Origin: Methylotenera mobilis 13
GTDB lineage: Bacteria > Pseudomonadota > Gammaproteobacteria > Burkholderiales > Methylophilaceae
Direction of reading: 5' to 3'
Length of the DNA stretch: 64,000 nt
Assembly: GCF_000384255.1 (NCBI RefSeq)
Contig: NZ_KB913035.1
Span: 124,001 to 188,000, forward strand
Shown one piece after another: positions 19,466 through 27,515 of this stretch. The translations under genes and the position numbers were made by a program. The notes beneath the pieces were generated by a model, which saw nothing but the letters and a program-made list of their open reading frames with translations, was not told where the DNA came from and searched no databases. Position 1 is the stretch's first letter, and each line of letters begins with the position of its first letter.

Positions 19466-19636
19466 TTATCTCTCTTTTCTTACTCCCTTAAACGGTGTTC
19501 CATCTTGCTTTACATCCATGAATCTTCCCGTATTAGTATCACGCTTTACCCATTGACCAGCCGGAGTTTGAGTTTGTGACCGTTCTTTTACTGCACCATT
19601 TCTATGTCCATCACCTTTTGGTGGGTTTGTAGCCAT
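19466..19636 (-). CDS. Small conserved protein (begins MATNPPKGDGHRNGAVKERS)
   Basis: 56 residues, ATG at 19636 with AGGAGA upstream. It contains WVKRDTNTGRFMDVKQDG and ends in KGVRKER. This pattern matches a widespread family of very short basic proteins of unknown function that often sit beside DUF2188 genes; a DUF2188 gene lies 3.8 kb away in element B. It is the last gene before the right end of element A and lies upstream of the TIR gene on the same strand. No function is known to me. Confidence 0.75.
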   Translation of the reverse strand: MATNPPKGDGHRNGAVKERSQTQTPAGQWVKRDTNTGRFMDVKQDGTPFKGVRKER

Positions 19637-19754
19637 GATTTCTCCTTTAGTAAAAATCTAACAACTATTTACGACTCAGCACCTACACTACCACTCGCAT
19701 TTCTTGAGGTTTAAGTTGCAACATATGCGCAAATCGACATCAACTTAGTTACAG

Positions 19755-19848
19755 CTTATGGTGTAACCCACAATAAAAAAATCGCAACTTATGGTATTTC
19801 TAATCGCAACTTATGGCACCAAAATCGCAACTTATGTCTTAAACCACA
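19755..19848 (-). repeat. Right end of Tn7-like element A with four TnsB-type boxes
   Basis: Read inward from 19848 (minus strand) the end begins TGT, then nine bases, then CATAAGTTGCGATT. Further boxes with core CATAAG (CTTATG on the plus strand) start at 19831, 19810, 19788 and 19755, i.e. spacings of 21, 22 and 33 bp. These are exactly the spacings at the right end of element B. Tightly packed end boxes near 21-22 bp are a known feature of Tn7 right ends bound by TnsB. Boxes resemble those of Tn6677-type elements (CATAAGTTGATA). Confidence 0.85.
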
Positions 19849-19852
19849 ACAA
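19848..19852. repeat. Target-site duplication AACAA of element B (left copy)
   Basis: AACAA immediately precedes the TGT that starts element B and matches 48530-48534. Five-bp duplications are the rule for Tn7-like transposition. Its first base is also the terminal base of element A, so B inserted at the junction of A and the attachment site. Confidence 0.87.
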
Positions 19853-19950
19853 TGTTGGTGGCTTCATAAGATGCTAGTTAACTATAAGCTAAATCATATA
19901 GTTGCTAACATACACAACACCATAAGCTGCTATCTACATACCCCCATAAG
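19853..19950 (+). repeat. Left end of Tn7-like element B
   Basis: Begins TGTTGGTGGCTTCATAAG: terminal TGT, nine bases, then CATAAG. Further CATAAG boxes start at 19921 and 19945, with a degenerate one (CTATAAG) at 19882. Boxes here are spread out, unlike the packed right end. The same left/right asymmetry is known for Tn7. Confidence 0.85.
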
Positions 19951-20116
19951 TTGCAAGTTTCTTCTGAGATTTACGCATAAAGCGCAATTAGCAAATAGCC
20001 AGCGATCAACCACGAATGTTAGAAAGTATTCAAACCCATCACCTTGGGCTAGAGGTGACCCTTTCATTACCTAACAGTACAAGTTTGTCTAAATCAAAAA
20101 TTAGTTAGGAATTAAA

Positions 20117-20380
20117 ATGAATGGTATCCAAAATTATTTAATGGCAATAGCTCTAGCAACAATTCGTAAAGCTTCAGCAGATATAATTAAAGAAGGGGAA
20201 ATTGATCCTGCGATAGCAGTAGCAAGTATGCAAGAGTTAATTGCACATCTTAAAAAGAGCGAGTCTTTTTTAATATCTACTGTTGAATGTGACGTTAAAT
20301 ATAGAGGAGTTGAAACAGCACGTGTACCAAAAGTAGGTGACTCAGGGGTTTATCCCGTGTTCTTTCAACATCGCGAATAA
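20117..20380 (+). CDS. Hypothetical small protein inside element B left end
   Basis: 87 residues, no family recognised; helical first half (IALATIRKASADIIKEGEID), no signal peptide. ATG at 20117 has TAGGAATTAAA upstream. Its last 39 bp overlap tail-to-tail with the gene at 20342-20569. It is the first gene inside the left end of the transposon. Confidence 0.5.
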   Translation: MNGIQNYLMAIALATIRKASADIIKEGEIDPAIAVASMQELIAHLKKSESFLISTVECDVKYRGVETARVPKVGDSGVYPVFFQHRE

Positions 20381-20569
20381 TTGTTTAGCTTCCGCAGAAT
20401 TGATGTCATTAGAGTAGCAATGAGATTTACCATCAATAGTAGTGATATTGATACTCTGATGACCACCTTCTATACCTTGAATATTAATCGTGGTTATCAA
20501 ATCTAAATTGATATATTTAATATCGATTATTTTAGATTTATTATTATTTATAACGATAAATTTAGCCAT
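20342..20569 (-). CDS. Hypothetical small protein, end of the HEPN operon
   Basis: 75 residues, predicted mostly beta (KFIVINNNKSKIIDIKYINL, TTINIQGIEG), with a helical tail (NSAEAKQLFAMLKEHG). ATG at 20569. It follows the HEPN gene by about 70 bp on the same strand and may be part of that operon, for example as a regulator or antitoxin-like partner; that role is a guess from position. Family not recognised. Confidence 0.5.
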   Translation of the reverse strand: MAKFIVINNNKSKIIDIKYINLDLITTINIQGIEGGHQSINITTIDGKSHCYSNDINSAEAKQLFAMLKEHGINP

Positions 20570-20642
20570 TTATAATCCCTGAAAACTAGGTAATCAATAA
20601 TTTTTCCAGCTGTTTTATTTTAATATTTTGTAAACATGAATA

Positions 20643-21338
20643 TTAGGTGATTATTTCCAAGCCGGGAACATTATCTAACTCGCCTGATTGTATTCCCCAA
20701 GTATTAATTATTGATAATGCCGTATTAAAACTGCTGAGAGCAGCCTCAATATTAACATGCTGAATGAACGGAGGCTCCACTCCCTCTGGCTTCAGCATAA
20801 AATCTAGAGTAATCATAGACCGATTCTCTCCAAGCTGAGTTTGCCTCGCTGGAGGCATTATATATTTACCCGCTAGCTCAGATAACTTGTAATGGACAAG
20901 ATTGTTTCTAAATACAACCAGTGTCTCAATACTATTAATCTGTTCTGTCGATAAAGAATGATTGTGCTTACGTTCAAAAAGTATTCTTAGCTTTGCGACC
21001 AATGAGGATTCTTGTTCCTTTTGTTTGTATGCTTTTCGTAAACGAACGAAGTCATTCAATTCTTCTTTTGGAATGAGATCCTCTGAGATCTCATTAGCAA
21101 AAGCCTCAAGTGCCATTGCTGAAAACATTATTGCAATAATACTCGATGCTAATAAGCGGTCTTCATCATCGTCTTTTGATTTGAGGGCATGTTCATATGC
21201 TTGATCTAAATAAAGTCTGATAAGTGAAAAATGGAAATACCTTATTGCATTTGATCCATCTATTTTTGCTTCATATATTACGGGCATAAATTGTTCTTCT
21301 TTTAGTAAATCAAAAGTCTTAACCAATCGAATGGCCAC
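20643..21338 (-). CDS. HEPN-like protein (RX4H motif)
   Basis: 231 residues from GTG at 21338; ATG at 21287 is an alternative start. Mostly helical. The central segment MALEAFANEISEDL and FRNNLVHYKL (R144, H149) fit the HEPN superfamily, whose R-x4-6-H motif forms a metal-independent RNase site. HEPN proteins are common effectors or toxins in defence systems. Its start overlaps the preceding gene (21319-22002), so the two are translationally coupled. RNase activity is inferred from the motif. Confidence 0.65.
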   Translation of the reverse strand: MAIRLVKTFDLLKEEQFMPVIYEAKIDGSNAIRYFHFSLIRLYLDQAYEHALKSKDDDEDRLLASSIIAIMFSAMALEAFANEISEDLIPKEELNDFVRLRKAYKQKEQESSLVAKLRILFERKHNHSLSTEQINSIETLVVFRNNLVHYKLSELAGKYIMPPARQTQLGENRSMITLDFMLKPEGVEPPFIQHVNIEAALSSFNTALSIINTWGIQSGELDNVPGLEIIT

Positions 21339-22002
21339 CCATACCCCGAGGAGGTTTATGTTCTCTAACTAACTCAAGCTCAGGTGAGTCTATAGTGTGG
21401 GATAGAATTCTCAAATTATCAATTTCGAACATATTGATTTCCCCCTTATTTGTTACGTTTACAATAACCCCCGTAAACCCTTCAGAAGAGTCACCATCTG
21501 TAAATGTAGCTATGTAATCTAGATATTCAGAAAACTCGTTGGAATCAACTCCAATAGCTGCATTACTATTTAACAGATCATTGCAAAATGCTGTCATATC
21601 TAAACATTGGCCATGGTACTGTATTGCTTGATTTCTAATATCGATATAACACATGAAATTCAAAGTCGTTTTTTCTGCTATTTCAAATGGGAAAGCCATA
21701 AAATGACACTTTTTGGATATATCCAAAAACTTAGATTGATTGCCACGCTTAATAGTGTTGATCAATAGATTCTTATGATCCTTCTTAAATTCTTGTTGAA
21801 CCAGTTTTTCAGAGCGCTTGAATTCGAATATAAAATTTTTACCACCCCATTTAGTTAATAAATCCCCGATAGAACAATCAGCGGGTGTTTGCTGCAACAA
21901 TTGCATTGAAGTATTAGCTATATTTATTCCCCGTTGCCCTGCCAAATAACCAAGTGTGTAAATAAAATTACCTATGTATACATTTTCATAAGGTTGTCGC
22001 AT
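21319..22002 (-). CDS. Possible PD-(D/E)XK-fold protein
   Basis: 227 residues. Near the N-terminus D47 (CSIGDLLTKWG) followed by a beta strand and E60-x-K62 (FIFEFKRSEK) matches the restriction-nuclease-like D...ExK signature. The rest is not recognised. The gene starts 10 bp after the zinc-ribbon/HEPN gene and overlaps the next HEPN gene, so the three form one operon. The nuclease assignment is tentative: three residues in the right order with plausible strands. Confidence 0.5.
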   Translation of the reverse strand: MRQPYENVYIGNFIYTLGYLAGQRGINIANTSMQLLQQTPADCSIGDLLTKWGGKNFIFEFKRSEKLVQQEFKKDHKNLLINTIKRGNQSKFLDISKKCHFMAFPFEIAEKTTLNFMCYIDIRNQAIQYHGQCLDMTAFCNDLLNSNAAIGVDSNEFSEYLDYIATFTDGDSSEGFTGVIVNVTNKGEINMFEIDNLRILSHTIDSPELELVREHKPPRGMGGHSIG

Positions 22003-22012
22003 ATTCGTTAAG

Positions 22013-23038
22013 CTATCCTTTTATTAATTTTTCGTATGTGCCAGATATTGCAGTTTTAACATCAGAAAGGGCCTGAGATATTTCAGCTACAGACAATCTG
22101 ATTTCACGTCCTTCTTGCTCTAGCTCTTTAGTGCGCTCCATATATTTACGATCTATGACTCCGAGATTGTGTGTGATGGGATGTCTCTTCTCAAATGCCG
22201 ACTTAAGTTTTTCTGAGACTTCTTCATCTAATGGATTTTTACCAAATAGGGAGTTGAGCTCTTTCTGAGTTCTATCGATGCTTTGGAACGCATTCCCAAG
22301 TTTTTTGAATGACGATTCGATTTGATCAGCAGAATCTCTGCGCATAAGCATTGCGCGTCTAACGATGGCACGCATAGCAGCTTCAAAAATAGAAACCGTA
22401 TCTTCCAAACAGTTTTCTAAGTCCTTTGCAGCAATACGTTTCCCAAATTGAGTTTGCCGTCTATCAACATCATTCAACATCAACTGAACGACTGCTAGCT
22501 CCGCTTCAATATGACTGAGAAAAATGTCCTCTCCGCAATCTGCACACCAAGTAGCTAGCCCAAAAACGGTTTGATCAAGAGTGCAATGGGGGCAGACTAT
22601 ATCCCGACGAACTTCATCTTCAAATGGGCGATGTACATATGGTAGAGCTGCAGGCTTGTAGGTCATTTCCATTGAAACGAATCCTTCACTGAGTTTCTTT
22701 TTACCTGACGCTCCAATTCCGAAAGCATTTCGTACCATGTCCTGAACGCCTTTGTGAGCCTCTCTTAATGCCATTTCTTTTGCGTATCGAATTTGCTCTT
22801 GAGTAGCAAAGTCATTTGGCTCGGCCTCATGTCTACAATATGGGCAATAAGCTAAGGTGTGGTTTTCAGTAATTCCCGTTCCTAGCGTCACTTTGAAATA
22901 CCCTGGTGAACATTCTGAGCTAGGACACTCCCTGGCCATACGCCCATCATCGTTTTCTGGAATCGAAATTGTCAGATTGTATTTATCATTACCAAGGTTT
23001 TGAATTTGGTGCTCACCGCCTTCTTTAAACAATCCCAT
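22013..23038 (-). CDS. Zinc-ribbon protein with C-terminal HEPN-like domain
   Basis: 341 residues. N-terminal Cys pairs (CPSSEC at 38-43 and YCPYC at 64-68; CPHC at 149-152 and CADC at 165-168) suggest two zinc ribbons. Residues 180-341 are helical and contain AFEKRHPITHNLGVIDRKY, where R285 and H290 form an RX4H motif in a setting typical of HEPN domains (usually R-H-x3-H-N-x-G-x-x-D). It is the largest gene of the candidate system and probably the nucleic-acid sensing or cutting component. No membrane segment. Confidence 0.6.
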   Translation of the reverse strand: MGLFKEGGEHQIQNLGNDKYNLTISIPENDDGRMARECPSSECSPGYFKVTLGTGITENHTLAYCPYCRHEAEPNDFATQEQIRYAKEMALREAHKGVQDMVRNAFGIGASGKKKLSEGFVSMEMTYKPAALPYVHRPFEDEVRRDIVCPHCTLDQTVFGLATWCADCGEDIFLSHIEAELAVVQLMLNDVDRRQTQFGKRIAAKDLENCLEDTVSIFEAAMRAIVRRAMLMRRDSADQIESSFKKLGNAFQSIDRTQKELNSLFGKNPLDEEVSEKLKSAFEKRHPITHNLGVIDRKYMERTKELEQEGREIRLSVAEISQALSDVKTAISGTYEKLIKG

Positions 23039-23072
23039 TTTTTATCCCAATATTAAAATTCAGTAGCGCACT

Positions 23073-23348
23073 CTATACATCAATTGTGTGTGTCCAACCT
23101 GGAACACCACTTCGCGCCAAATAATCAACAAGTGTTTTAATACCATAGAACCTAACCCGCCCATTGTCACTATAAGCAAGCGCTGACTGGTCTACCTTCA
23201 GTCCAGATACTCGCGCCCTAGCAGTTAATTGTGCCAAGAGTGCTGCGTTACCTGAATCACCCGATGTTGACTTAGCATCAAAAACTGCGAAATTTATCCA
23301 TCCTCCAGAAGTTGAACGTTCCCTAAGATGAGCAAGATTAATTTTCAT
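23073..23348 (-). CDS. Conserved small protein of unknown function
   Basis: 91 residues beginning MKINLAHLRERSTSGGWINF and ending WTHTIDV. It appears to be a compact alpha/beta protein (FAVFDAKST, AALLAQLTARARVSG). It lies between DUF2188 and the zinc-ribbon/HEPN gene, all on the minus strand. I do not recognise a named family, though the sequence has the look of a conserved accessory protein that travels with DUF2188 and DUF3892. Confidence 0.6.
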   Translation of the reverse strand: MKINLAHLRERSTSGGWINFAVFDAKSTSGDSGNAALLAQLTARARVSGLKVDQSALAYSDNGRVRFYGIKTLVDYLARSGVPGWTHTIDV

Positions 23349-23437
23349 ATTTGTCCTGTCTAATTAACAACTGTCATTTGTGTGATGCTGCAGAACTACA
23401 GTTTCACCGCATCATCGATACATGGTGGTTAGGCTAC

Positions 23438-23659
23438 TTATCCTTTTGGAGGAAAAGGATCATTGCCATAGCTATTGCGCTCGCGAATCTGTCCATTGGT
23501 ACCATGTATGAGTAGTTCTGATTGCTGATTTTGAGCGATCTCTTTTGCACGTTGAATCGCTTCTTGCTGCGTGGAGTAGACAGCTGTAGCTTTAGAATTA
23601 CCCTCGCCAACTACTGCCCACTGATTGTCATGAGGAACGACGTGTTGATTTTTAGCCAA
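23438..23659 (-). CDS. DUF2188 family protein
   Basis: 73 residues. TTG at 23659 is chosen because AGGAGA lies six bases upstream. HVVPHDNQWAVVGEGNSKAT and TQQEAIQRAKEIAQNQQSEL, then LLIHGTNGQIRERNSYGNDP, match the DUF2188 fold throughout. Function unknown; the family is a small beta-hairpin/helix protein often found next to other short conserved proteins. It lies between DUF3892 and the 91-residue protein. Confidence 0.82.
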   Translation of the reverse strand: MAKNQHVVPHDNQWAVVGEGNSKATAVYSTQQEAIQRAKEIAQNQQSELLIHGTNGQIRERNSYGNDPFPPKG

Positions 23660-23687
23660 TTTAGTTCTCCTATTATCTGAATTGTTT

Positions 23688-23963
23688 TTAGCAAGCTGGA
23701 AGCGAAAGTAAGTTATCGTCCCAGACTCCATCTGCGTAAGTACGAATATATGGCGCATGATTTTCCGGCCTAACGACACCAACGTCAGAACGCTTACCAG
23801 TCTTAGCATCCAAAACATAAAACGTATTTGTTTTTGCATCAATGCTACTAACAACATCTTTAACCGACCATCTCCAGCCAGTCGCAGGATTACCTACGTG
23901 TGTAATATGCTCGTGATTTCTGTTTTGCGGTTTTGTAATACAGGTTATTCTTACGTCTGCCAT
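23688..23963 (-). CDS. DUF3892 family protein
   Basis: 91 residues: MADVRITCITKP, HEHITHVGN, GWRWSVKDVV, TNTFYVLDAKTGKRSDVGVV and DGVWDDNLLSL are all DUF3892 hallmarks. Function unknown. It is the first gene of the minus-strand run 23963-20342 and diverges from the two-component system at 24212; the 248-bp gap probably holds both promoters. Confidence 0.85.
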   Translation of the reverse strand: MADVRITCITKPQNRNHEHITHVGNPATGWRWSVKDVVSSIDAKTNTFYVLDAKTGKRSDVGVVRPENHAPYIRTYADGVWDDNLLSLPAC

Positions 23964-24211
23964 TTTTATCCTTCCTATTCAATATTAAGGGTTAACAATC
24001 ACAGTAATGTGATGTGTACAGTATCTTATTAAATTGATTAAGAAGGGCTAAAAAGGACATTCGGGATTTTGAATCAAAATTAAAAATTATTAAGATTTAC
24101 TCATAGTCGTTTAAAAAACATTAATCCTGCATTAAATGGATTAAGAAATCCGAATAGTTTAAAGACCAAACTTGTTGTATTTTAAGAATCGGATATTGAA
24201 GGGAGAATGAG

Positions 24212-24910
24212 ATGACAAGTATTGCCATAATCGAAGATGATAAAACAATGAATAATTACTTAAAGTCATTGATTGAAACCATCTCTAGTGTAACTGTTTC
24301 ACAATATTTTAATTTAGCTGATGCAGAGACTGCTGTACAAAACCAGCATTTTGATTTGATTATTTTAGATATCGAGTTGGGTCAAACCCCAAAAGAAAAA
24401 TTAGGTGGTATTCGGATACTAAATCTATTGAGTGGCAAAAAAAGTGTAACACTAGTAGTGTCAGGAGCTTCAGAGGAAAATCTTCCCGACATTGTAATTA
24501 CCTTACAAGCATACGATTTCATTGGTAAGCCTATCAACGATCTAAACTTTATCAATAAAGTCGAGCATGCTTTACACTCTCAAAATAATGACTCAAAGAA
24601 GGATTTAGATGAAAAAATAAAAACCTGGCCTACAGGACTAGCTCCTGATCCTGACCGTAATCCAGGTTTTTTATGGAGGGGTAGAAGTGTTAGATTAACG
24701 CTTACCCAAATCAGACTATTAAACTGTTTGATCAAAACTCCGGGAGTTACAGTTGAATCATCAAAGCTTGCTAAGCAGCTTGATACTTCTAACTCTTTAT
24801 CCGCTGTTGCCACCCATTTAAGCGACTTAAGACGACGCTTTACTGATATCGACCCTCATTTCGATGCTATTGAACCCAATCCAGGTATAGGTTATGTCTG
24901 GACTACTTAG
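24212..24910 (+). CDS. Response regulator with winged-helix output
   Basis: 232 residues. Receiver domain 1-120 with IIEDD at the start and phospho-acceptor D53 (IILDIELG), and GKP near residue 110. A linker leads to an OmpR-like winged helix (about 145-232: LTLTQIRLLNCLIKTPG, LRRRF, GIGYVW). It should bind DNA when phosphorylated by the kinase that overlaps its 3' end. Good ribosome site GGGAGAATGAG. Carried as cargo in the transposon, and very AT-rich. Confidence 0.9.
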   Translation: MTSIAIIEDDKTMNNYLKSLIETISSVTVSQYFNLADAETAVQNQHFDLIILDIELGQTPKEKLGGIRILNLLSGKKSVTLVVSGASEENLPDIVITLQAYDFIGKPINDLNFINKVEHALHSQNNDSKKDLDEKIKTWPTGLAPDPDRNPGFLWRGRSVRLTLTQIRLLNCLIKTPGVTVESSKLAKQLDTSNSLSAVATHLSDLRRRFTDIDPHFDAIEPNPGIGYVWTT

Positions 24911-27077
24911 CGTTCGTAAATCCATACAACGATGGATTTCTAGAAGAAACTATTCAATAAGTATCTTTTTTTCTGGATTTCTTCTGACAGCATTTATTAG
25001 TTTTGCTATTTATGATTTTCTGCAAACAGCTAAAGCAAAAGATGAACAAATCCAAACAGTCGGGCTGAATAATGAATTAGCACAATTTATTCTAGGCCTT
25101 CGAGAAGATGATGGTTATCCATTATTGGATAATCCTGAGCAACTTTCTAAAGTTGAACGTCCGCTTTCAGTCATTTTTTTAAGAAAGCCTTTTTTTACTT
25201 ACTTTCTAAATAGTGGAAATCTAAAAACATTTTCAACCAAGGACATTCATTGGGAAATGCCACGATCCTGCACCGTAGAATTTACTTCAAAAGTTGCTGA
25301 CAAGAGTGGAAAAGAATACTTCTCAAATAGGTTAAAAGCATGTTTTGCTGCTATTCCAGGTGACCTTAATGGTAAGTATATTTATTTTGCTCTGAAATAT
25401 CCAACTCGAGAAGTAAATAGACATACACCTGGCACATTACTTTCTAATGCTGACTTTATTGCAATGTCTCTTAAAGGTGAACGAGAGCTAAAGCTTAATT
25501 TGGTTTTTCATGCATCTGATCGTGCTAGCTCAAGATACCCATCAAAGATGGCTAGATTTAGCGGTTTTCATGAGGTAACGGCATATAGCGCTAATGACAT
25601 GCGCTTGCCATTGATGTCAATAAATGCTCAAGCCTTTGAGCAAATTTTCGAAGATGAGAACAATGCACCTCAAAATTACGTCACAGTTTTAGGGCGCATA
25701 AATGCGAATCTTTTATATCCTTCCCTAGAAATTAATTCCGCCTGGCCATCATCTATCATAAGGAATCTTAACGTTTCAATTTCCACTAATCATTACAACA
25801 CGGAAACCACAGTCAATGCAAAAAGCTTTGAAATACCTTATGGCACATATGGATCCTCTCTAATTTCTCTAGAGCAATTGTATGTTTCCTTAATTTCTTC
25901 CAAAGCCGATTTGGAGATATTTAAAGAAAACAATCAACAGGTAGTTTGGCGATCTAACTCATTAGATAAGACTGTAAATACTACTACTGGTCTGATTCAA
26001 AAGTTTTCAGATTGGTGGGCCAAACAAATTTTGAAGATTGCTGGTTATAAAAGTGATGATGTCATTATCCATAAACAAATTTATGGAAGCGAAGGCATTG
26101 AAATATCTCTAAAAGGCAAAAATACTAGTGTTCCAGATATTGCTGCAAGGTCATTCCTTTGGCTTTGGTTAGCACTTGTTTTAACTGCTTCTTTTGGACT
26201 CTTGTGCTATCGAGCAATTTCTCAACTAAAGAAAATTACTAAAACCGCATATGCAATGACAGCAAGTCCTACTGCTGGAAATGGGTTGGAAAAATACAAA
26301 GACAGAACTGATGAGATAGGTACATTAGGTAAAACTTTTAACTTACTTTTCAAACGTGCCCGAGCTAGAAATAATAAATTAATAATGAGGATTAAGCGCG
26401 AGGAACATGAACATAACGAAGCTGTAAGAGCTGCCCAAGAGCAAATTAAATCTCGCCATGCTGTTTTAGAGGCTATTGGTCATGAAATCAAATCGCCTCT
26501 CCAATCACTATTAGTTCAAATGCCTCCGAATTCACAATACCGCGACAATATTGAAAGAATGAAACGTGCTGTAGATGCTTTGTACGAAGCCACATCTGTA
26601 GAGGCTGGACTGCAAAGTGGAACAACAATTATCAAAGAAATAAATATTGCTGAATATTTGAAAATACTAACCCTTAATCTTACGAGTCAGCACAAGGAAG
26701 TTATTTATGAGAGCTCTGATGAGCCAGTGCGAGCATTGGGTGATCCTATATTACTGAATACCGTATTGGATAATATTTTGGATAATGCATTTAGACATAA
26801 AACTTTTGGCACATATGTAAAAATCTCCCTTAAAAGCACAGATTCAGGCGTGCATATTGAAATATTCAATATTGGAGAAAATATTCCATCAGAACAAATC
26901 GAATCAATTTTCAATTATGGCGTTTCAACCCGTGGAAAACTAGATAATAAAGGGATTGGATTATTTTCCGCTAGAAGCTATATGGTGAGTATGCGAGGTA
27001 CTATATATGCAGAAAATAAAACTGATGGTGTTGCCTTCATTATTACTCTACCGACTGTCTTAGAAAGAAATATATAA
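24894..27077 (+). CDS. Membrane sensor histidine kinase
   Basis: 727 residues. TM1 about 23-42, a large periplasmic sensor region to about residue 420, TM2 about 422-445 (FLWLWLALVLTASFGLLCY), HAMP-like region, then a dimerisation helix with H530 (GHEIKSPLQSL) and an ATPase domain with N, G1 and G2 boxes (NILDNAFRHK, KGIGLFSAR). It overlaps the response regulator by 17 bp. The sensor domain resembles nothing I recognise, so the stimulus is unknown. Confidence 0.9.
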   Translation: MSGLLSVRKSIQRWISRRNYSISIFFSGFLLTAFISFAIYDFLQTAKAKDEQIQTVGLNNELAQFILGLREDDGYPLLDNPEQLSKVERPLSVIFLRKPFFTYFLNSGNLKTFSTKDIHWEMPRSCTVEFTSKVADKSGKEYFSNRLKACFAAIPGDLNGKYIYFALKYPTREVNRHTPGTLLSNADFIAMSLKGERELKLNLVFHASDRASSRYPSKMARFSGFHEVTAYSANDMRLPLMSINAQAFEQIFEDENNAPQNYVTVLGRINANLLYPSLEINSAWPSSIIRNLNVSISTNHYNTETTVNAKSFEIPYGTYGSSLISLEQLYVSLISSKADLEIFKENNQQVVWRSNSLDKTVNTTTGLIQKFSDWWAKQILKIAGYKSDDVIIHKQIYGSEGIEISLKGKNTSVPDIAARSFLWLWLALVLTASFGLLCYRAISQLKKITKTAYAMTASPTAGNGLEKYKDRTDEIGTLGKTFNLLFKRARARNNKLIMRIKREEHEHNEAVRAAQEQIKSRHAVLEAIGHEIKSPLQSLLVQMPPNSQYRDNIERMKRAVDALYEATSVEAGLQSGTTIIKEINIAEYLKILTLNLTSQHKEVIYESSDEPVRALGDPILLNTVLDNILDNAFRHKTFGTYVKISLKSTDSGVHIEIFNIGENIPSEQIESIFNYGVSTRGKLDNKGIGLFSARSYMVSMRGTIYAENKTDGVAFIITLPTVLERNI

Positions 27078-27515
27078 CAGAAACTTCGAATTTGGAGTTT
27101 TCAAACCGTCATGAAGGCAAGATTAAATTTGAATAGTGCCTTTACAGCGAGGAAAGGTTGAACAGCCCCAGAATTCATTTCCGGCATTGTTACCTTTGCG
27201 TGCTGTGGACTTTACCCGTTTTGATAGGCACATCATAATCTCAAATAAAGAAATTAGTTTTTAACTATTTACATATTCAAATAAACTGATATTGTTACGA
27301 GCTGAAGGCTACGTTAAAGCGAGTGAAAGAACGTAGCGCCGCCTAGGAAACTAGGTGTCACCTGGAGTGGCTAAGTGTGAAAGCACTGAGAGAGTTTCGC
27401 ATGCAGTGGCCGCTTATGCGGTCATTGTTCTTTATACGCTTTAATTTTTCAACTATTCATATAGTTGCAACTCAAGTAATCCCACGAGCAGATAAACTTA
27501 GCTTTATTTCCACCA
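27078..27515. ncRNA. Structured intergenic region, possible non-coding RNA
   Basis: No gene between two convergent genes. Several perfect short stems occur in a row: GCTACGTT/AACGTAGC (27308-27337), CCTAG-GAAA-CTAGG (27342-27355, GNRA loop), AGTG-TGAAAG-CACT, CCGC-TTAT-GCGG (27410-27421), and an inverted repeat CAACTAT/ATAGTTG (27449-27466). GNRA-type loops and clustering suggest a folded RNA rather than only terminators. No T run directly follows any stem. Could also be a decayed element end. Confidence 0.35.

Larger units (their letters stand above)
1..19848. mobile_element. Tn7-like element A, right-hand part
   Basis: Bounded on the right by the end at 19755-19848. The left end is not in the window: no TGT-N9-CATAAG on the plus strand was found to the left of tns core I. 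It should contain core I (tnsABCD, 3155-8814) and a defence cargo (XRE, dead integrase, hsdRMS, DUF3800, TIR gene). Membership of the first 2.7 kb is inferred. Its target duplication is predicted to be ACAAC, the sequence now at 48531-48535. Confidence 0.7.

Noticed and set aside
19755..19950. Evenly spaced repeats as a CRISPR array
   Set aside because: Repeat cores are about 6-14 bases, spaced 21-33 bp, inverted between the two sides, and no cas genes exist in the window. They are transposon-end boxes.
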